33,801 nucleotides of DNA from an uncultured Thiohalocapsa sp. (GTDB lineage: Bacteria > Pseudomonadota > Gammaproteobacteria > Chromatiales > Chromatiaceae): the NCBI RefSeq assembly GCF_913063425.1, contig NZ_CAJXYK010000056.1, positions 1 through 33,801 on the forward strand. Direction: 5' to 3'. Shown in pieces: positions 14,512 through 23,090 of this stretch. The position numbers were made by a program, and so were the translations under genes. The notes under the pieces are model-generated. The model did no database searches, was not told where the DNA came from, and saw only the letters and a program-made list of their open reading frames with translations. Positions within the stretch are counted from its first letter, which is position 1. Each line of letters opens with the position of its first letter.

Positions 14512-15522
14512 GGCGTCCTCGTCGGCGCGCCGGTCCAGCGCCGCCCAATCCCGCAGCACACGCAACCGCACGGCGCGGTTGGAATGCCCACCGCGCCGGC
14601 CCGGATGGCCGCCGAAACCGTGCACGCTGCTGTGCACGCCCACGATGCGTCCCGCGCGCAGCACAGGTCCGCCTGAATCGCCTGGGCACAGGGAGGGTGC
14701 ACCGCTGCGCAGATGCCGGCCATAGGTGTAGAGGTTGACGCCGTCGGTGCGGATCACCCGGCTCGCGGCGAAGCGTCGGCTGCCGAGTCCCGCATCGCGG
14801 CCCGTGGCCTCCCGGGCTGGCTGCGCATCCGTGCAGCCGAAGCCCACCAGTGTGACCGGCTCATCCGGTGCGAGCGGGCCGAGGTCGGTTCCCAGGGTCG
14901 GAACGGCCGGCGTCGGCGTGTCGAGCACGATGACCGCGGCGTCCGGGAAGCGGGCCGTGAAGTGATGATCGCCGCCACGCTCGCGCAGGCGCTGCACGAG
15001 GCCCGGGTCATCGAGCTGCGCCCGGAGTGCCGCAATCCGCTCGCGCTTGAACGCCTGCAACCGCTCCAGTCCGGCCCGGAAGGCTGGGGCGATTTGGGTG
15101 CGCCGGACCCTGACCGGCCGGAGGTCGGCGCTGCCCTGCGGATGCAGTGCGTTGCTGATGTGCAGCCTGCCGCCGGCAGTAAAGGGCGGGTGCAGGGCGC
15201 TGGAGGCGGTGTCGAGGGTGCAATGGGCCGCCGTGAGCAGGCGCTGTGGGCCGATCTTGGTGGCGGTGCAGAAGCCTTCGCCTGTGAGCACCAGCACCAC
15301 AGCGGCGAAGCGAGCGTCCGTGTCGGGCGCCCCGCCCATGATGGCCGCGGCCTCGCCGGTGCCCAGCAGCAGCAGCAGGAGGAGCAGGTGCGCCGGCTGT
15401 CGTGGGCGCCGCCTGCACCTTGCATGCAGCGGTGCAGCAGGGCGAGCCACCGTGGCACCGGGGCGGCTGCGGCCCATCATGCGCGCCGTGCCCTGGGCGG
15501 CCTTGAACATCACTCCGACCAC
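14503..15522 (-). CDS. Secreted trypsin-like (S1) serine protease
   Basis: 339 residues at the longest start; methionines at 5 and 15-16 are alternatives. A basic region, then HLLLLLLLLGTGEAAA (45-60) is a signal peptide, followed directly by IMGGAPDTD, the trypsin-type mature N-terminus. Catalytic triad seen: His100 (LLTAAHC), Asp194 (FPDAAVIVLD) and Ser283 (CPGDSGGPV). Cysteines 85/101 and 279 fit S1 disulfides. Between His and Asp there is a charged insertion (about 150-190, rich in Arg, Glu and Leu) that ordinary trypsins lack. The tail is Gly/Arg-rich. Extracellular or periplasmic. Converges with the pilin gene. Confidence 0.88.
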   Translation of the reverse strand: MVGVMFKAAQGTARMMGRSRPGATVARPAAPLHARCRRRPRQPAHLLLLLLLLGTGEAAAIMGGAPDTDARFAAVVLVLTGEGFCTATKIGPQRLLTAAHCTLDTASSALHPPFTAGGRLHISNALHPQGSADLRPVRVRRTQIAPAFRAGLERLQAFKRERIAALRAQLDDPGLVQRLRERGGDHHFTARFPDAAVIVLDTPTPAVPTLGTDLGPLAPDEPVTLVGFGCTDAQPAREATGRDAGLGSRRFAASRVIRTDGVNLYTYGRHLRSGAPSLCPGDSGGPVLRAGRIVGVHSSVHGFGGHPGRRGGHSNRAVRLRVLRDWAALDRRADEDAPR

Positions 15523-15542
15523 CTGATCCGCTGACTGCGTCG

Positions 15543-15584
15543 TCAGGCCATCCTGGCCTGAGACAAGCAGGGCTGGAAGCCCTG
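15543..15584. repeat. Two adjacent short hairpins
   Basis: TCAGGCCA-TCC-TGGCCTGA (15543-15561) and CAGGGCT-GGA-AGCCCTG (15568-15584) are perfect with three-base loops. They sit just upstream of the protease gene and downstream of the DHOD-like gene. No T run follows on the minus strand, so a REP-like pair is more likely than a terminator. Confidence 0.55.
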
Positions 15585-15694
15585 ACTACGCCCGGCGCGC
15601 CCGCTGATGGACGCAGTCGCGATCAAGGCCCTTGGGGCGGCAGCGCGGCACCCAAAGGCGGCGCCGCCCGCTCACCGCGGCCCCGCGCGTCCCG

Positions 15695-16711
15695 TCAGAC
15701 CATCACACCCGGCGCGAAGCTGTAGCTGTCGATGATGTTGACGTAGTTGGCGCGCTCGAACTCCGCCGGGTTCGGCACGGCAAGGGCGCTGACCCGACCG
15801 CGCACGTCCTCCAGGGACTCGAAGCCCTGGTCTTCCATCCATTGCTCGATGCCCTTCAGGATCACGCCCGTCTGCCCGGCACCGTGCTTGAGCAGCGTGC
15901 TGCAGAGGTGCACCACGTCGGCACCGGCGAGCAGCAGCTTGATGGCGTCATCGGCGGTGTGGATGCCGCCGGTGGCACCGAGGGAGAGGTTGTCGATGCG
16001 CCCGTAGAGGATGGCGATCCAGCGCATGGCGAGCAGGGCCTCCGCCGACGTGGACGGATGCAGGCTCGGCTGCAGGCGCAGGCTGTCGATGTTGATGTCC
16101 GGCTGGTAGAAGCGGTTGAACAGTGCCACGCCGTCGGCGCCGGCGGCGGCCATGCGCTGCACCATGTTGCCGATGGAGCTGAAGGTCGGCGACAGCTTCA
16201 TGTTGATGGGGATGGAGATGCTGTTCTTGAGGGTGCGCAGGATCTCCAGATAGCGCTCCTCCACCACGTTGCCGGTCTGGTCGATGTCGGCGGCGACGTA
16301 GTAGACGTTCAGCTCCAGCGCATCGGCGCCGGCCTCCTGGAGCTCCCGGCCGTGCTCCACCCAGCCGGACGGCGTGACGCCGTTCAGGCTCGCGATGACG
16401 GGGATGTCGAGCGCCTCCTTCAGGGCGCGCAGATTCTCCAGGTACGGCTCTGCGCCCGTGCTGAAGTCCTGCCAGTCCGGCAGGATGCTTTCGCCGATCT
16501 CGGCAAAGCCCGTGTCCTGATGGTTCAGGAAGCGGTTCATCGTCTCCGCATCCGCGGTGATGGCCTCCTCGAACAGGGAGTACATGATGATGGCCGACGC
16601 ACCCGCGTCCTCCAATTGCTTGCTCTGATCGACGCTTTTCGACAGCGGCGACGCGGACGGGACGAGGGGGTTCTTGAGGTCGAGGCCGAGGTATTTGGTG
16701 GTCAGGTCCAT
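15695..16711 (-). CDS. Dihydroorotate-dehydrogenase-like flavoprotein
   Basis: 338 residues with the FMN-binding TIM-barrel pattern of class 1 DHODs: LGLDLKNPLVPSASPLS at 8-24, VIASLNGVTPSGW, ALELNVYY, INMKLSPTFSS, LGATGGIHTADDA and GADVVHLCSTLL. It belongs to the DHOD-like group commonly encoded beside nifJ rather than to the pyrimidine gene pyrD, judging from the divergent active-site loop and the neighbour. It lies 117 bases downstream of nifJ on the same strand, separated by a large inverted repeat. The real substrate is unknown; electron exchange with the PFOR or ferredoxin pool is an inference from context. Confidence 0.85.
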   Translation of the reverse strand: MDLTTKYLGLDLKNPLVPSASPLSKSVDQSKQLEDAGASAIIMYSLFEEAITADAETMNRFLNHQDTGFAEIGESILPDWQDFSTGAEPYLENLRALKEALDIPVIASLNGVTPSGWVEHGRELQEAGADALELNVYYVAADIDQTGNVVEERYLEILRTLKNSISIPINMKLSPTFSSIGNMVQRMAAAGADGVALFNRFYQPDINIDSLRLQPSLHPSTSAEALLAMRWIAILYGRIDNLSLGATGGIHTADDAIKLLLAGADVVHLCSTLLKHGAGQTGVILKGIEQWMEDQGFESLEDVRGRVSALAVPNPAEFERANYVNIIDSYSFAPGVMV

Positions 16712-16767
16712 GGGAGGCTCCGGGTTCGTGCGATGCGGGCGTTAATCGAAGGGCTTGCAGTGCGTAC

Positions 16768-16821
16768 GAAGTACGAAGTCCGGAGTACGGGGGCGCCCAC
16801 GTACTCCGTACGCCGTACTTC
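16768..16821. repeat. Imperfect 21-base inverted repeat between nifJ and the DHOD-like gene
   Basis: The left arm at 16768-16788 and the right arm at 16801-16821 pair at 18 of 21 positions around a 12-base loop. Both arms are built of a GAAGTACG / CGGAGTAC motif. In the nifJ transcript this would fold as a strong hairpin between two genes of one probable operon. The GTACGAAGTACGAAGT pattern suggests a dispersed intergenic element, but only one copy is in the window. Confidence 0.7.
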
Positions 16822-16828
16822 CCAGCGT

Positions 16829-19800
16829 CTAGTCCGCCTTCTCCACCGGCTTCTCGGCCTTCTGCCAGGCCAGATGCGCCAACTGCTCGTACAGCGAGTA
16901 CTTGGTCTCCACGTGCTTCTGCGCGAGCTTCAGGAAGCGCTCGGCGTCGTCCGGATGGGTGCGGTTCAGCACGCTGAAGCGGGTCTCGCTGGCCAGATAA
17001 TCCCGGTAGGGGATGCTCGGCGCCTTGCTGTCAATGTGCAGCGGGTTCTCGCCGGCGTCGATCTTGCGCGGATCGTAGCGGAACAGCGGCCAGTGGCCGG
17101 AGTTCACGGCCATGTCCTGCTGGCGCAGGTTGTTCGACATGTCCACGCCGTGGGCGATGCAGGGCGAGTAGCAGATGAGCACCGACGGCCCCGGATAGGA
17201 CTCCGCCTCCAGGAAGGCGCGGATGGTCTGCACGTCCTTGGCGCCGAAGGCCACCTGGGCGACATAGACGTTTTCGTAGGCCATGGCCATCATGGCGAGG
17301 TCCTTCTTGAACGTGGGCTTGCCGCCGGCGGCGAACTTGGCCACGGCGCCCATGGGCGTCGCTTTGGACTTCTGGCCGCCGGTGTTGGAGTAGACCTCGG
17401 TGTCCAGCACCAGCAGGTTCACGTCGCGGCCGGTGGACAGCACGTGGTCGACGCCGCCGTAGCCGATGTCGTAGGCCCAGCCGTCGCCGCCGACGATCCA
17501 TACACTGCGCTTCACCAGATGCTCACAGACGCTGGCCAGGTTGGCTGCTTCTGGCGTGTTGATGGACTTGAGCTTCTCCTTGAGCGCCGCGACCCGCTGG
17601 CGCTGCTCGTGGATGCCGGCCTCGCTGGACTGGTCGGCGTTGAGCAGGCCGTCGGCCAGGTCGGTGCCGATCTTGTCCGCGAGCAGAGTCACCAGCACCC
17701 GGGCCTGCTGATTGTGGGCGTCCACGGCGAGGCGCAGACCGAGGCCGAACTCCGCGGTGTCCTCGAACAGGGAGTTGTTCCAGGTGGGGCCGCGGCCATC
17801 GGGGTCGGTCGTATAGGGCGTGGTGGGCAGGTTGCCGCCATAGATGCTGGAGCAGCCGGTGGCGTTGCCCATCAGCATGCGGTCGCCGAACAGCTGTGTG
17901 GCGAGCTTCACGTAGGGCGTCTCGCCGCAGCCGACGCAGGCGCCGGAGAACTCGAACAGCGGCTGCAGCATCATCGCGTGCTTGATCTTGTGCGGATCGA
18001 GCCTGGTGCGGTCGTACTCGGGTAGACCTAAGAAGAAGTCCCAGTTCGGCTGCTCGACGTCATGCCGCTCCTCGGCGGGCAGCATGTTCAGCGCCTTGCG
18101 CTTGGGGTCCTTGCGGTCGCGGATGGGGCACACCTCCACGCAGAGCCCGCAGCCGGTGCAGTCGTCCGGGGCAATCTGATAGGTGATGCGGTAGTCCGCC
18201 GGGAAGTCCTTGCCCTTCACCTTGGCATGCTGGAAGTCAGCCGGTGCGCTGTCGGCGACGTCCGCCGGGAAGATCTTGGAGCGGATGGCCGCGTGCGGGC
18301 ACACCAGCGGGCACTTGCCGCACTGGGTGCAGAGGTCCTCCTCCCACTTCGGCAGCTCCAGGGCGATGTTGCGCTTCTCGTACTGCGTGGTGCCGGTGGG
18401 CCAGGTGCCGTCGGGCGGCATCAGGCTTACGGGCAGCTCGTTGCCGCGGCCGGCGATGAGTGTGGCGGAGACGCGCTGCACGAAGTCCGGCGCGTGATCC
18501 GGCACCACCGGCGGGCGCTCGAAGGTACTGGTCACCTGGCCCGGCACCGGCACCTGGTGCAGGCCCGCGAGGGTCGCGTCGATGGCCGCGAAGTTGCGGT
18601 CGAGGAGCTTCTGGCCCTTCTTGCCGTAGGTCTTCTCCACCGCCTTCTTGATCTGCGCGATGGCCTCGTCCTTGGGCAGGATGCCGGAGATGGCGAAGAA
18701 GCAGGTCTGCATGATGGTGTTGATGCGCCTGCCCATGCCGGTCTTCTCGGCGATGTCATAGGCGTCGATGACGTAGACCTGGATGCCCTTGTCGATGATC
18801 TGCTGCTGCATGGATTTCGGCAGCTCGTCCCAGAGCTTGTCCTTCGGCGTCGAGGAGTTGACCAGGAAGGTCGCACCCTGCTTGGCCTTGTCCAGCATCT
18901 CGTAGCGGGAGAGGAAGGTCGGCTGGTGGCAGGCGACGAAGCTGGCCTCGTCGTTGCCGATGAGATAGGTGCTGTTGATGGGCTCGGGGCCGAAGCGCAG
19001 GTGCGACACCGTCACGGCGCCGGCCTTCTTGGAGTCGTACTCGAAGTAGCCCTGGCCGAAGTTCGGCGTCTCCTCACTGATGATCTTGATGCTGTTCTTG
19101 TTGGCGGAGACGGTGCCGTCGGAGCCCAAGCCGTAGAACACGCACTCGGTCACGCCTGCGGCGGCGTCCGGCTTGAAGCTCGGGTCCCACTCCAGGCTGG
19201 TGTGGCTCACGTCGTCGATGATGCCGATGGTGAACTTGTTCTTCGGCTTGTCCTTGGCCAGCTCGTCGAAGATGGCCTTCACCATGGCGGGCGTGAACTC
19301 CTTGGACGACAGACCGTAGCGACCGCCCACCACCCGCGGCATGCTGGCCATGTTGCCCTCGGCGACGGCCTCGGACAGGGCGGTGACCACGTCCAGATAC
19401 AGGGGCTCGCCGTTGGCGCCCGGCTCCTTGCAGCGGTCCAGCACGGCGATCTTCCGGGTGGTGACGGGCAGGGCTTCGAGCAGGTGCGCGGCGCTGAAGG
19501 GCCGGAACAGGCGGATCTTGATCATGCCCACCTTCTCGCCGTGGTCGGCCAAGTGCTGGACGGCCTCTTCCGCGGCGCCGATGCCGGAGCCCATGAGCAG
19601 GATGACGCGCTCGGCGTCCGGGGCGCCGACATACTCGAAGAGCTTGTACTGCCGGCCGGTGAGCCCGGCGAGCTTGTCCATCTGCGCCTGAAGGATGTCG
19701 GGCAGGGCGGCATAGAAGGGGTTCACCGTCTCGCGACCCTGGAAGTAGACGTCCGGGTTCTGCGAGGTGCCGCGGATGATGGGGTGGTCCGGGTTCATGG

Positions 19801-20422
19801 CCCGCTCGCGGTGGGCCTGCACCAGCGACTCGTCGATCATCGCGCGGATGGTCTCCACCGGCAGCTTGTCGATCTTGTTGACCTCGTGCGAGGAGCGGAA
19901 GCCGTCGAAGAAGTGCAGGAAGGGCACCCGGCTCTCCAGCGTCGCCGCCTGGGCGATCAGCGAGAAGTCCATGATCTCCTGGATGTTGGCCGAGCAGAAC
20001 ATGGCATAACCGGTGGCGCGGCAGGCCATCACGTCGGAGTGGTCACCGAAGATGGACAGGCCCTGGGCCGCCAGGGAGCGCGCCGACACATGCAGCACCG
20101 TCGGCGTCAGCTCGCCGGCGACCTTGTACATGGTCGGGATCATCAGGAGCAGGCCCTGGGAGGCCGTGAAGGTCGTCGAGAGCGAGCCGCCCTGAAGCGC
20201 GCCGTGCAGGGAGGCGACGGCACCGGCCTCGCTCTGCATCTCGATGACGTCGGGCACCGTGCCCCAGAGGTTCTTGATGCCGAGGGACGACCACTCGTCC
20301 GACCACTCGCCCATGGGCGAGGCCGGGGTGATGGGGTAGATGGCGATGACCTCGTTGGTCATGTGGGCGACGTAGGCGGCGGCTTCGTTGCCGTCGAGGG
20401 TGACCATTTGCTGCTGCGACAT
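16829..20422 (-). CDS. nifJ: Pyruvate:ferredoxin (flavodoxin) oxidoreductase
   Basis: 1197 residues from the ATG at 20422 (MSQQQMVTLDGNEAAAYVAH); the open frame extends further upstream, but the extension is Pro/Arg-rich and not protein-like. Oxidatively decarboxylates pyruvate with CoA to acetyl-CoA and reduced ferredoxin or flavodoxin, using TPP and Fe-S clusters. Seen: the N-terminal pyrimidine-binding domain (IAIYPITPASPMGEW), two 4Fe-4S motifs with cysteines at 698/701/704/708 and 755/758/761/765, and a TPP-binding region near 985 (GDGWAYDIGYGG, then LDTEVYSNTGGQKSKATPMG). All domains are fused in one chain, as in bacterial homodimeric PFORs. It suggests anaerobic or microaerobic metabolism. 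Followed by the DHOD-like gene. Confidence 0.96.
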   Translation of the reverse strand: MSQQQMVTLDGNEAAAYVAHMTNEVIAIYPITPASPMGEWSDEWSSLGIKNLWGTVPDVIEMQSEAGAVASLHGALQGGSLSTTFTASQGLLLMIPTMYKVAGELTPTVLHVSARSLAAQGLSIFGDHSDVMACRATGYAMFCSANIQEIMDFSLIAQAATLESRVPFLHFFDGFRSSHEVNKIDKLPVETIRAMIDESLVQAHRERAMNPDHPIIRGTSQNPDVYFQGRETVNPFYAALPDILQAQMDKLAGLTGRQYKLFEYVGAPDAERVILLMGSGIGAAEEAVQHLADHGEKVGMIKIRLFRPFSAAHLLEALPVTTRKIAVLDRCKEPGANGEPLYLDVVTALSEAVAEGNMASMPRVVGGRYGLSSKEFTPAMVKAIFDELAKDKPKNKFTIGIIDDVSHTSLEWDPSFKPDAAAGVTECVFYGLGSDGTVSANKNSIKIISEETPNFGQGYFEYDSKKAGAVTVSHLRFGPEPINSTYLIGNDEASFVACHQPTFLSRYEMLDKAKQGATFLVNSSTPKDKLWDELPKSMQQQIIDKGIQVYVIDAYDIAEKTGMGRRINTIMQTCFFAISGILPKDEAIAQIKKAVEKTYGKKGQKLLDRNFAAIDATLAGLHQVPVPGQVTSTFERPPVVPDHAPDFVQRVSATLIAGRGNELPVSLMPPDGTWPTGTTQYEKRNIALELPKWEEDLCTQCGKCPLVCPHAAIRSKIFPADVADSAPADFQHAKVKGKDFPADYRITYQIAPDDCTGCGLCVEVCPIRDRKDPKRKALNMLPAEERHDVEQPNWDFFLGLPEYDRTRLDPHKIKHAMMLQPLFEFSGACVGCGETPYVKLATQLFGDRMLMGNATGCSSIYGGNLPTTPYTTDPDGRGPTWNNSLFEDTAEFGLGLRLAVDAHNQQARVLVTLLADKIGTDLADGLLNADQSSEAGIHEQRQRVAALKEKLKSINTPEAANLASVCEHLVKRSVWIVGGDGWAYDIGYGGVDHVLSTGRDVNLLVLDTEVYSNTGGQKSKATPMGAVAKFAAGGKPTFKKDLAMMAMAYENVYVAQVAFGAKDVQTIRAFLEAESYPGPSVLICYSPCIAHGVDMSNNLRQQDMAVNSGHWPLFRYDPRKIDAGENPLHIDSKAPSIPYRDYLASETRFSVLNRTHPDDAERFLKLAQKHVETKYSLYEQLAHLAWQKAEKPVEKAD

Positions 20423-20827
20423 GGATAGTTCCCGCGATTGAGGGTGACTGCAAAGGGGGCTGCGCCGGAGACAGGGACGGGGGTGCGGCCGGAGGTAACG
20501 CCGGGCGGCAGCCACGGAGGCCGACTGGCCGGGCCATGGCCTTCGACTATATCCAGAACGGCAGCATGGGCCACTGATCCAAGTCCAAGGCACAGCGATA
20601 ATCCCCGCAGGGCATGATCCGCGTCAGCCAAGCTCGAAAAGGCGCGATGCAGAGCATTGACGCCGGTGGCGGCGATGCGGGGGCGGCGCTGTTGCAGCAC
20701 GGCTCGGCCTGTGCTCTGGGCCACCCGTGGCGAGACCTCGCGCCCACCGGGACGCGGCTCGACGTCGGTGTCCAGAACCAGTCCGGCCCTTTTGCTTTTC
20801 GGGCCTGTGACGGGTAAGAAGCGCGAC
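20423..20827. other. Divergent intergenic region between nifJ and rimI
   Basis: 405 bases without a convincing gene; it must hold the promoter of nifJ (minus) and probably that of rimI (plus). I see a TATAGT on the minus strand near 20550 but no well-placed -35, and no FNR-like TTGAT-N4-ATCAA site. Nothing else stands out. Confidence 0.5.
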
Positions 20828-21304
20828 ATGGTCGCCGTGCCCACAGACATGTCCGTTGCCCTGCGCGCCATGCGCGAGGACGACCTGCCCGCGGTGCTCG
20901 CCTGCGAGCGCGCGAGCTACGCTGCGCCCTGGTCGGAAGGCATCTTCCGCGACTGCCTGCGCGTGCGTTACTGCTGCCTGGTGGTGGAGACCCGGGACAT
21001 TGTGGTGGGCCACGGCATCATGTCCGTGGCCGCGGGCGAGTGCCATCTGCTGAATCTGTGCATCCATCCGTTGTTCCAGCGCCTCGGCATCGGCCGGCGC
21101 ATGCTGCGCCGGCTGCTGGCGCTGGCGCGTCGCCAGCAGGCGGATTCCGCCTTCCTGGAGGTCCGGACTTCGAACGCAGGCGCCATCGCGCTTTACCGCA
21201 GCGAAGGGTTCGACGCCATCGGTGTACGCAAGGGCTACTATCCGAGCACCGATGCGGAGCCGTCACGACGCGAGGATGCGCTCATGATGGCGCGCGCCCT
21301 ATAG
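20828..21304 (+). CDS. rimI: Ribosomal protein S18-alanine N-acetyltransferase
   Basis: 158 residues with the GNAT fold of RimI, which acetylates the N-terminal alanine of ribosomal protein S18 in the cytoplasm. Seen: LRAMREDDLPAVLACERASY, the acetyl-CoA loop FQRLGIGRRMLRRLL, LEVRTSNAGAIALYRSEGFD, and GVRKGYYPS...EDALMM at the C-terminus, all close to the RimI pattern. The start is ATG 20828; ATG 20849 is possible and would lose seven residues. In many gammaproteobacteria rimI lies next to tsaB or holD; here it stands alone between nifJ and an unknown gene. Confidence 0.9.
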   Translation: MVAVPTDMSVALRAMREDDLPAVLACERASYAAPWSEGIFRDCLRVRYCCLVVETRDIVVGHGIMSVAAGECHLLNLCIHPLFQRLGIGRRMLRRLLALARRQQADSAFLEVRTSNAGAIALYRSEGFDAIGVRKGYYPSTDAEPSRREDALMMARAL

Positions 21305-21380
21305 GGCAAAGGCGTAGGCCCAAGGCGAGCAGGACTTGGCCGGGCAGAGCCCGATTGATCTGCGTTGCGCCCGGTGGATG

Positions 21381-21818
21381 TCAGCGCCGCGGCGGCGGGG
21401 CGTCGGGCGGCGGCGGGTCGTCTTCGGCGGGGTGCTGGGTGCCGAGGCGCTGCTCCCACATGGCGATGCGCCGCTCCCAGTCGTCGTCCTTCGGGTCTTG
21501 ATGCTGGGGGTCTTGATGCTGGGGGGCTTGATGCTGGGGGTGGGACGCCGCCTGCCTGCCCGCGCTGTCGCGCTTGTCGGCGCGCCGGCGCCGGAAGAGA
21601 TGGAGTGCGAGCCCCGCGACACCAGCCAGTGCCAGCGCGGAGGTGGCGGGGGCGTACAGCATCACGGGGGCGAGCCAGCGGTGGCTGCCCACGGCGCGCT
21701 CGCCGGTGTCGGCCAGCGCCGGCGCGGCAGGCCGCAGCAGGAGCAGCGCAGCCAGCCCACCGATGGCGGCGGTCCGGCCGGCACTGCGCGCGTGCTGTGT
21801 GCGAAGGGCTTTGCGCAT
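21381..21818 (-). CDS. Small membrane protein with QHQxP repeats
   Basis: 145 residues. It has an N-terminal signal or first membrane segment (IGGLAALLLLRPAAPALA, about 19-36), a second hydrophobic segment (LYAPATSALALAGVAGLALHLF, about 54-75), a basic stop-transfer RRRRADKR, and a hydrophilic tail. The tail carries three QHQ(A/D)P pentapeptides encoded by a 15-base tandem repeat at 21496-21540, then WERRIAMWEQRLG and a Pro-rich end. The layout suggests an inner-membrane protein with a cytoplasmic tail. I do not recognise the family. ATG at 21818; gene calling is moderately sure because of the coherent membrane topology. Confidence 0.55.
   Translation of the reverse strand: MRKALRTQHARSAGRTAAIGGLAALLLLRPAAPALADTGERAVGSHRWLAPVMLYAPATSALALAGVAGLALHLFRRRRADKRDSAGRQAASHPQHQAPQHQDPQHQDPKDDDWERRIAMWEQRLGTQHPAEDDPPPPDAPPPRR
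21496..21540. repeat. 15-base tandem repeat, three copies, inside a gene
   Basis: TCTTGATGCTGGGGG occurs at 21496-21510 and 21511-21525, and GCTTGATGCTGGGGG at 21526-21540. On the minus strand it encodes the QHQ(A/D)P repeats of the small membrane protein. Copy number could vary by slippage without shifting the frame. Confidence 0.85.
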
Positions 21819-22345
21819 GGACTTGCTCGATACATCGTCGGGCCGGTGCGATGGCGGCTGCCGGCCTTACTCGCTCCGCGACTGCAACGTCGCCGGCGGC
21901 GGTCGCTCCACAGCAGACCGTGTTCGCCGACTTAAACCCAACGATAGATCACCCAAGGCTGCTGCGGTAGCGGGTGTGTTCTGCTCGTGACGAAGCCGCG
22001 CATCACGCCGCTGGAAGGCTGTTGCACGCCTAGGCGGCGTTGCGGTAGTGGCGTCTGCGCCAGCCCCGTGGGGCGCCGCGTGCCGCAGGCGTGGGCCCAG
22101 AGCCGGACGGCCATTGCCGGTGTTGGACGCCAGGCGCTCGGGTCTGTGGTGGGGCCTGCCCGCAGGCGGGCATGGCGTCCACGCGGCGGTGGCGCCTGGT
22201 GCGCCGCGGCTCGGCGCCGGCGCTCCGAAGCCGGGCTGACCCGCGTGGGCCGGGCTGCCGTTCGGCGTTGATGCTTGTCATTGACCTCGGCTCGGCGCAT
22301 GATTCGGTTCCGGCTGCGGCTCGACGTCCCCTGGAGGAAGCGCCC
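21819..22345. other. Gene-free region before the peroxidase/P450 cluster
   Basis: About 530 very GC-rich bases with no frame that looks coding. It contains short palindromes such as GCCTGCCCGCAGGC near 22159 and a TTGACC at about 22282 that might be a -35, but with no good -10 at the right distance. The promoter of the 22346 gene should lie here. No OxyR-type site was recognised by eye. Confidence 0.45.
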
Positions 22346-22993
22346 ATGTCCAACCTCGCCGGCAAGGCCTACGGGATGAACGTCATCACCCCGATGCGGC
22401 CATCCCGGACCTGGATCAATCGGCTGATCTTCATGGTCGCCCGGCTCAAGCCCGCGGTGCTGTCCGGGCTGCTCGGGCTGTCGCTGATCCACTTCGCGCG
22501 CTGGTTCATGATCAAGCGCGACCAGTGGCCGGACCTGGGGCAGGGGCCGGAGCAGCTGCAGTTCGACTACATGTTCTTCTGCAGCAACTTCAACGGCACC
22601 TGGGATCAGTACATCGACGCCTTCGCCGACGGCATCCCGAGCGGGCTGGATCTGTTCTGGTACTCCAGCATCAAGTATCCCAAGTCGATTCCGCTCACGC
22701 CCTTCAAGTCCTACATCGTCCACAACCAGCTGGACACCCAGTACTACTACAACGCCACCCCCGGCAGCGCCCAGCGGGACATCAAGGGTGCGCTGCGGGT
22801 CATGGCCGCGCTGCGCGAGCTCGCTGCGCAGCACCCGGACATGACGCCGGCCGAATTCGCGGCGGCCTACCGCAAGGCGCTGCGCACGGTGCAGACCAGC
22901 CTGGGTGCCCCGGGGCTCGCCCCGGTGGCGAGCAACGCCACCTTCGACGCCGAGCGCAACCTGAAGCCGCTGCTCGAGGCCCGCTGGGGCTGA
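22346..22993 (+). CDS. Conserved protein of unknown function, HFARW family, first gene of cluster
   Basis: 215 residues; GGAGGA eight bases before the ATG fixes the start. Seen: LSLIHFARWFMI at 45-56, FDYMFFCSNFNGTWDQYIDAF at 73-93 and PFKSYIVHNQLDTQYYY at 119-135. I have seen this HFARW / FxSNFNGxWDQYIDAF pattern as a conserved family without assigned function. No clear signal peptide or membrane helix; 36-56 is only moderately hydrophobic. The motifs recur in modified form in the next gene (NHLARFVV, YLFFGADIDA, FFRYIKD), so the two are probably paralogues. Alternating strands and helices would suit a ferredoxin-like fold, as in DyP peroxidases; that is inference. 97 bases separate it from the next gene. 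Confidence 0.8.
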   Translation: MSNLAGKAYGMNVITPMRPSRTWINRLIFMVARLKPAVLSGLLGLSLIHFARWFMIKRDQWPDLGQGPEQLQFDYMFFCSNFNGTWDQYIDAFADGIPSGLDLFWYSSIKYPKSIPLTPFKSYIVHNQLDTQYYYNATPGSAQRDIKGALRVMAALRELAAQHPDMTPAEFAAAYRKALRTVQTSLGAPGLAPVASNATFDAERNLKPLLEARWG

Positions 22994-23090
22994 GTCCGGC
23001 GACCCAGCCCAGTCCCTCGCCATCCAGGCCCATCCCGAGCCCGGCCCATCCGACTTCCCGCTCATCCACCGTCTGACGGAGCGCTGCGCG

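Noticed and set aside
18062-20428. 788-codon plus-strand frame opposite nifJ
   Set aside because: Shadow frame with no domain; nifJ on the minus strand is unambiguous.
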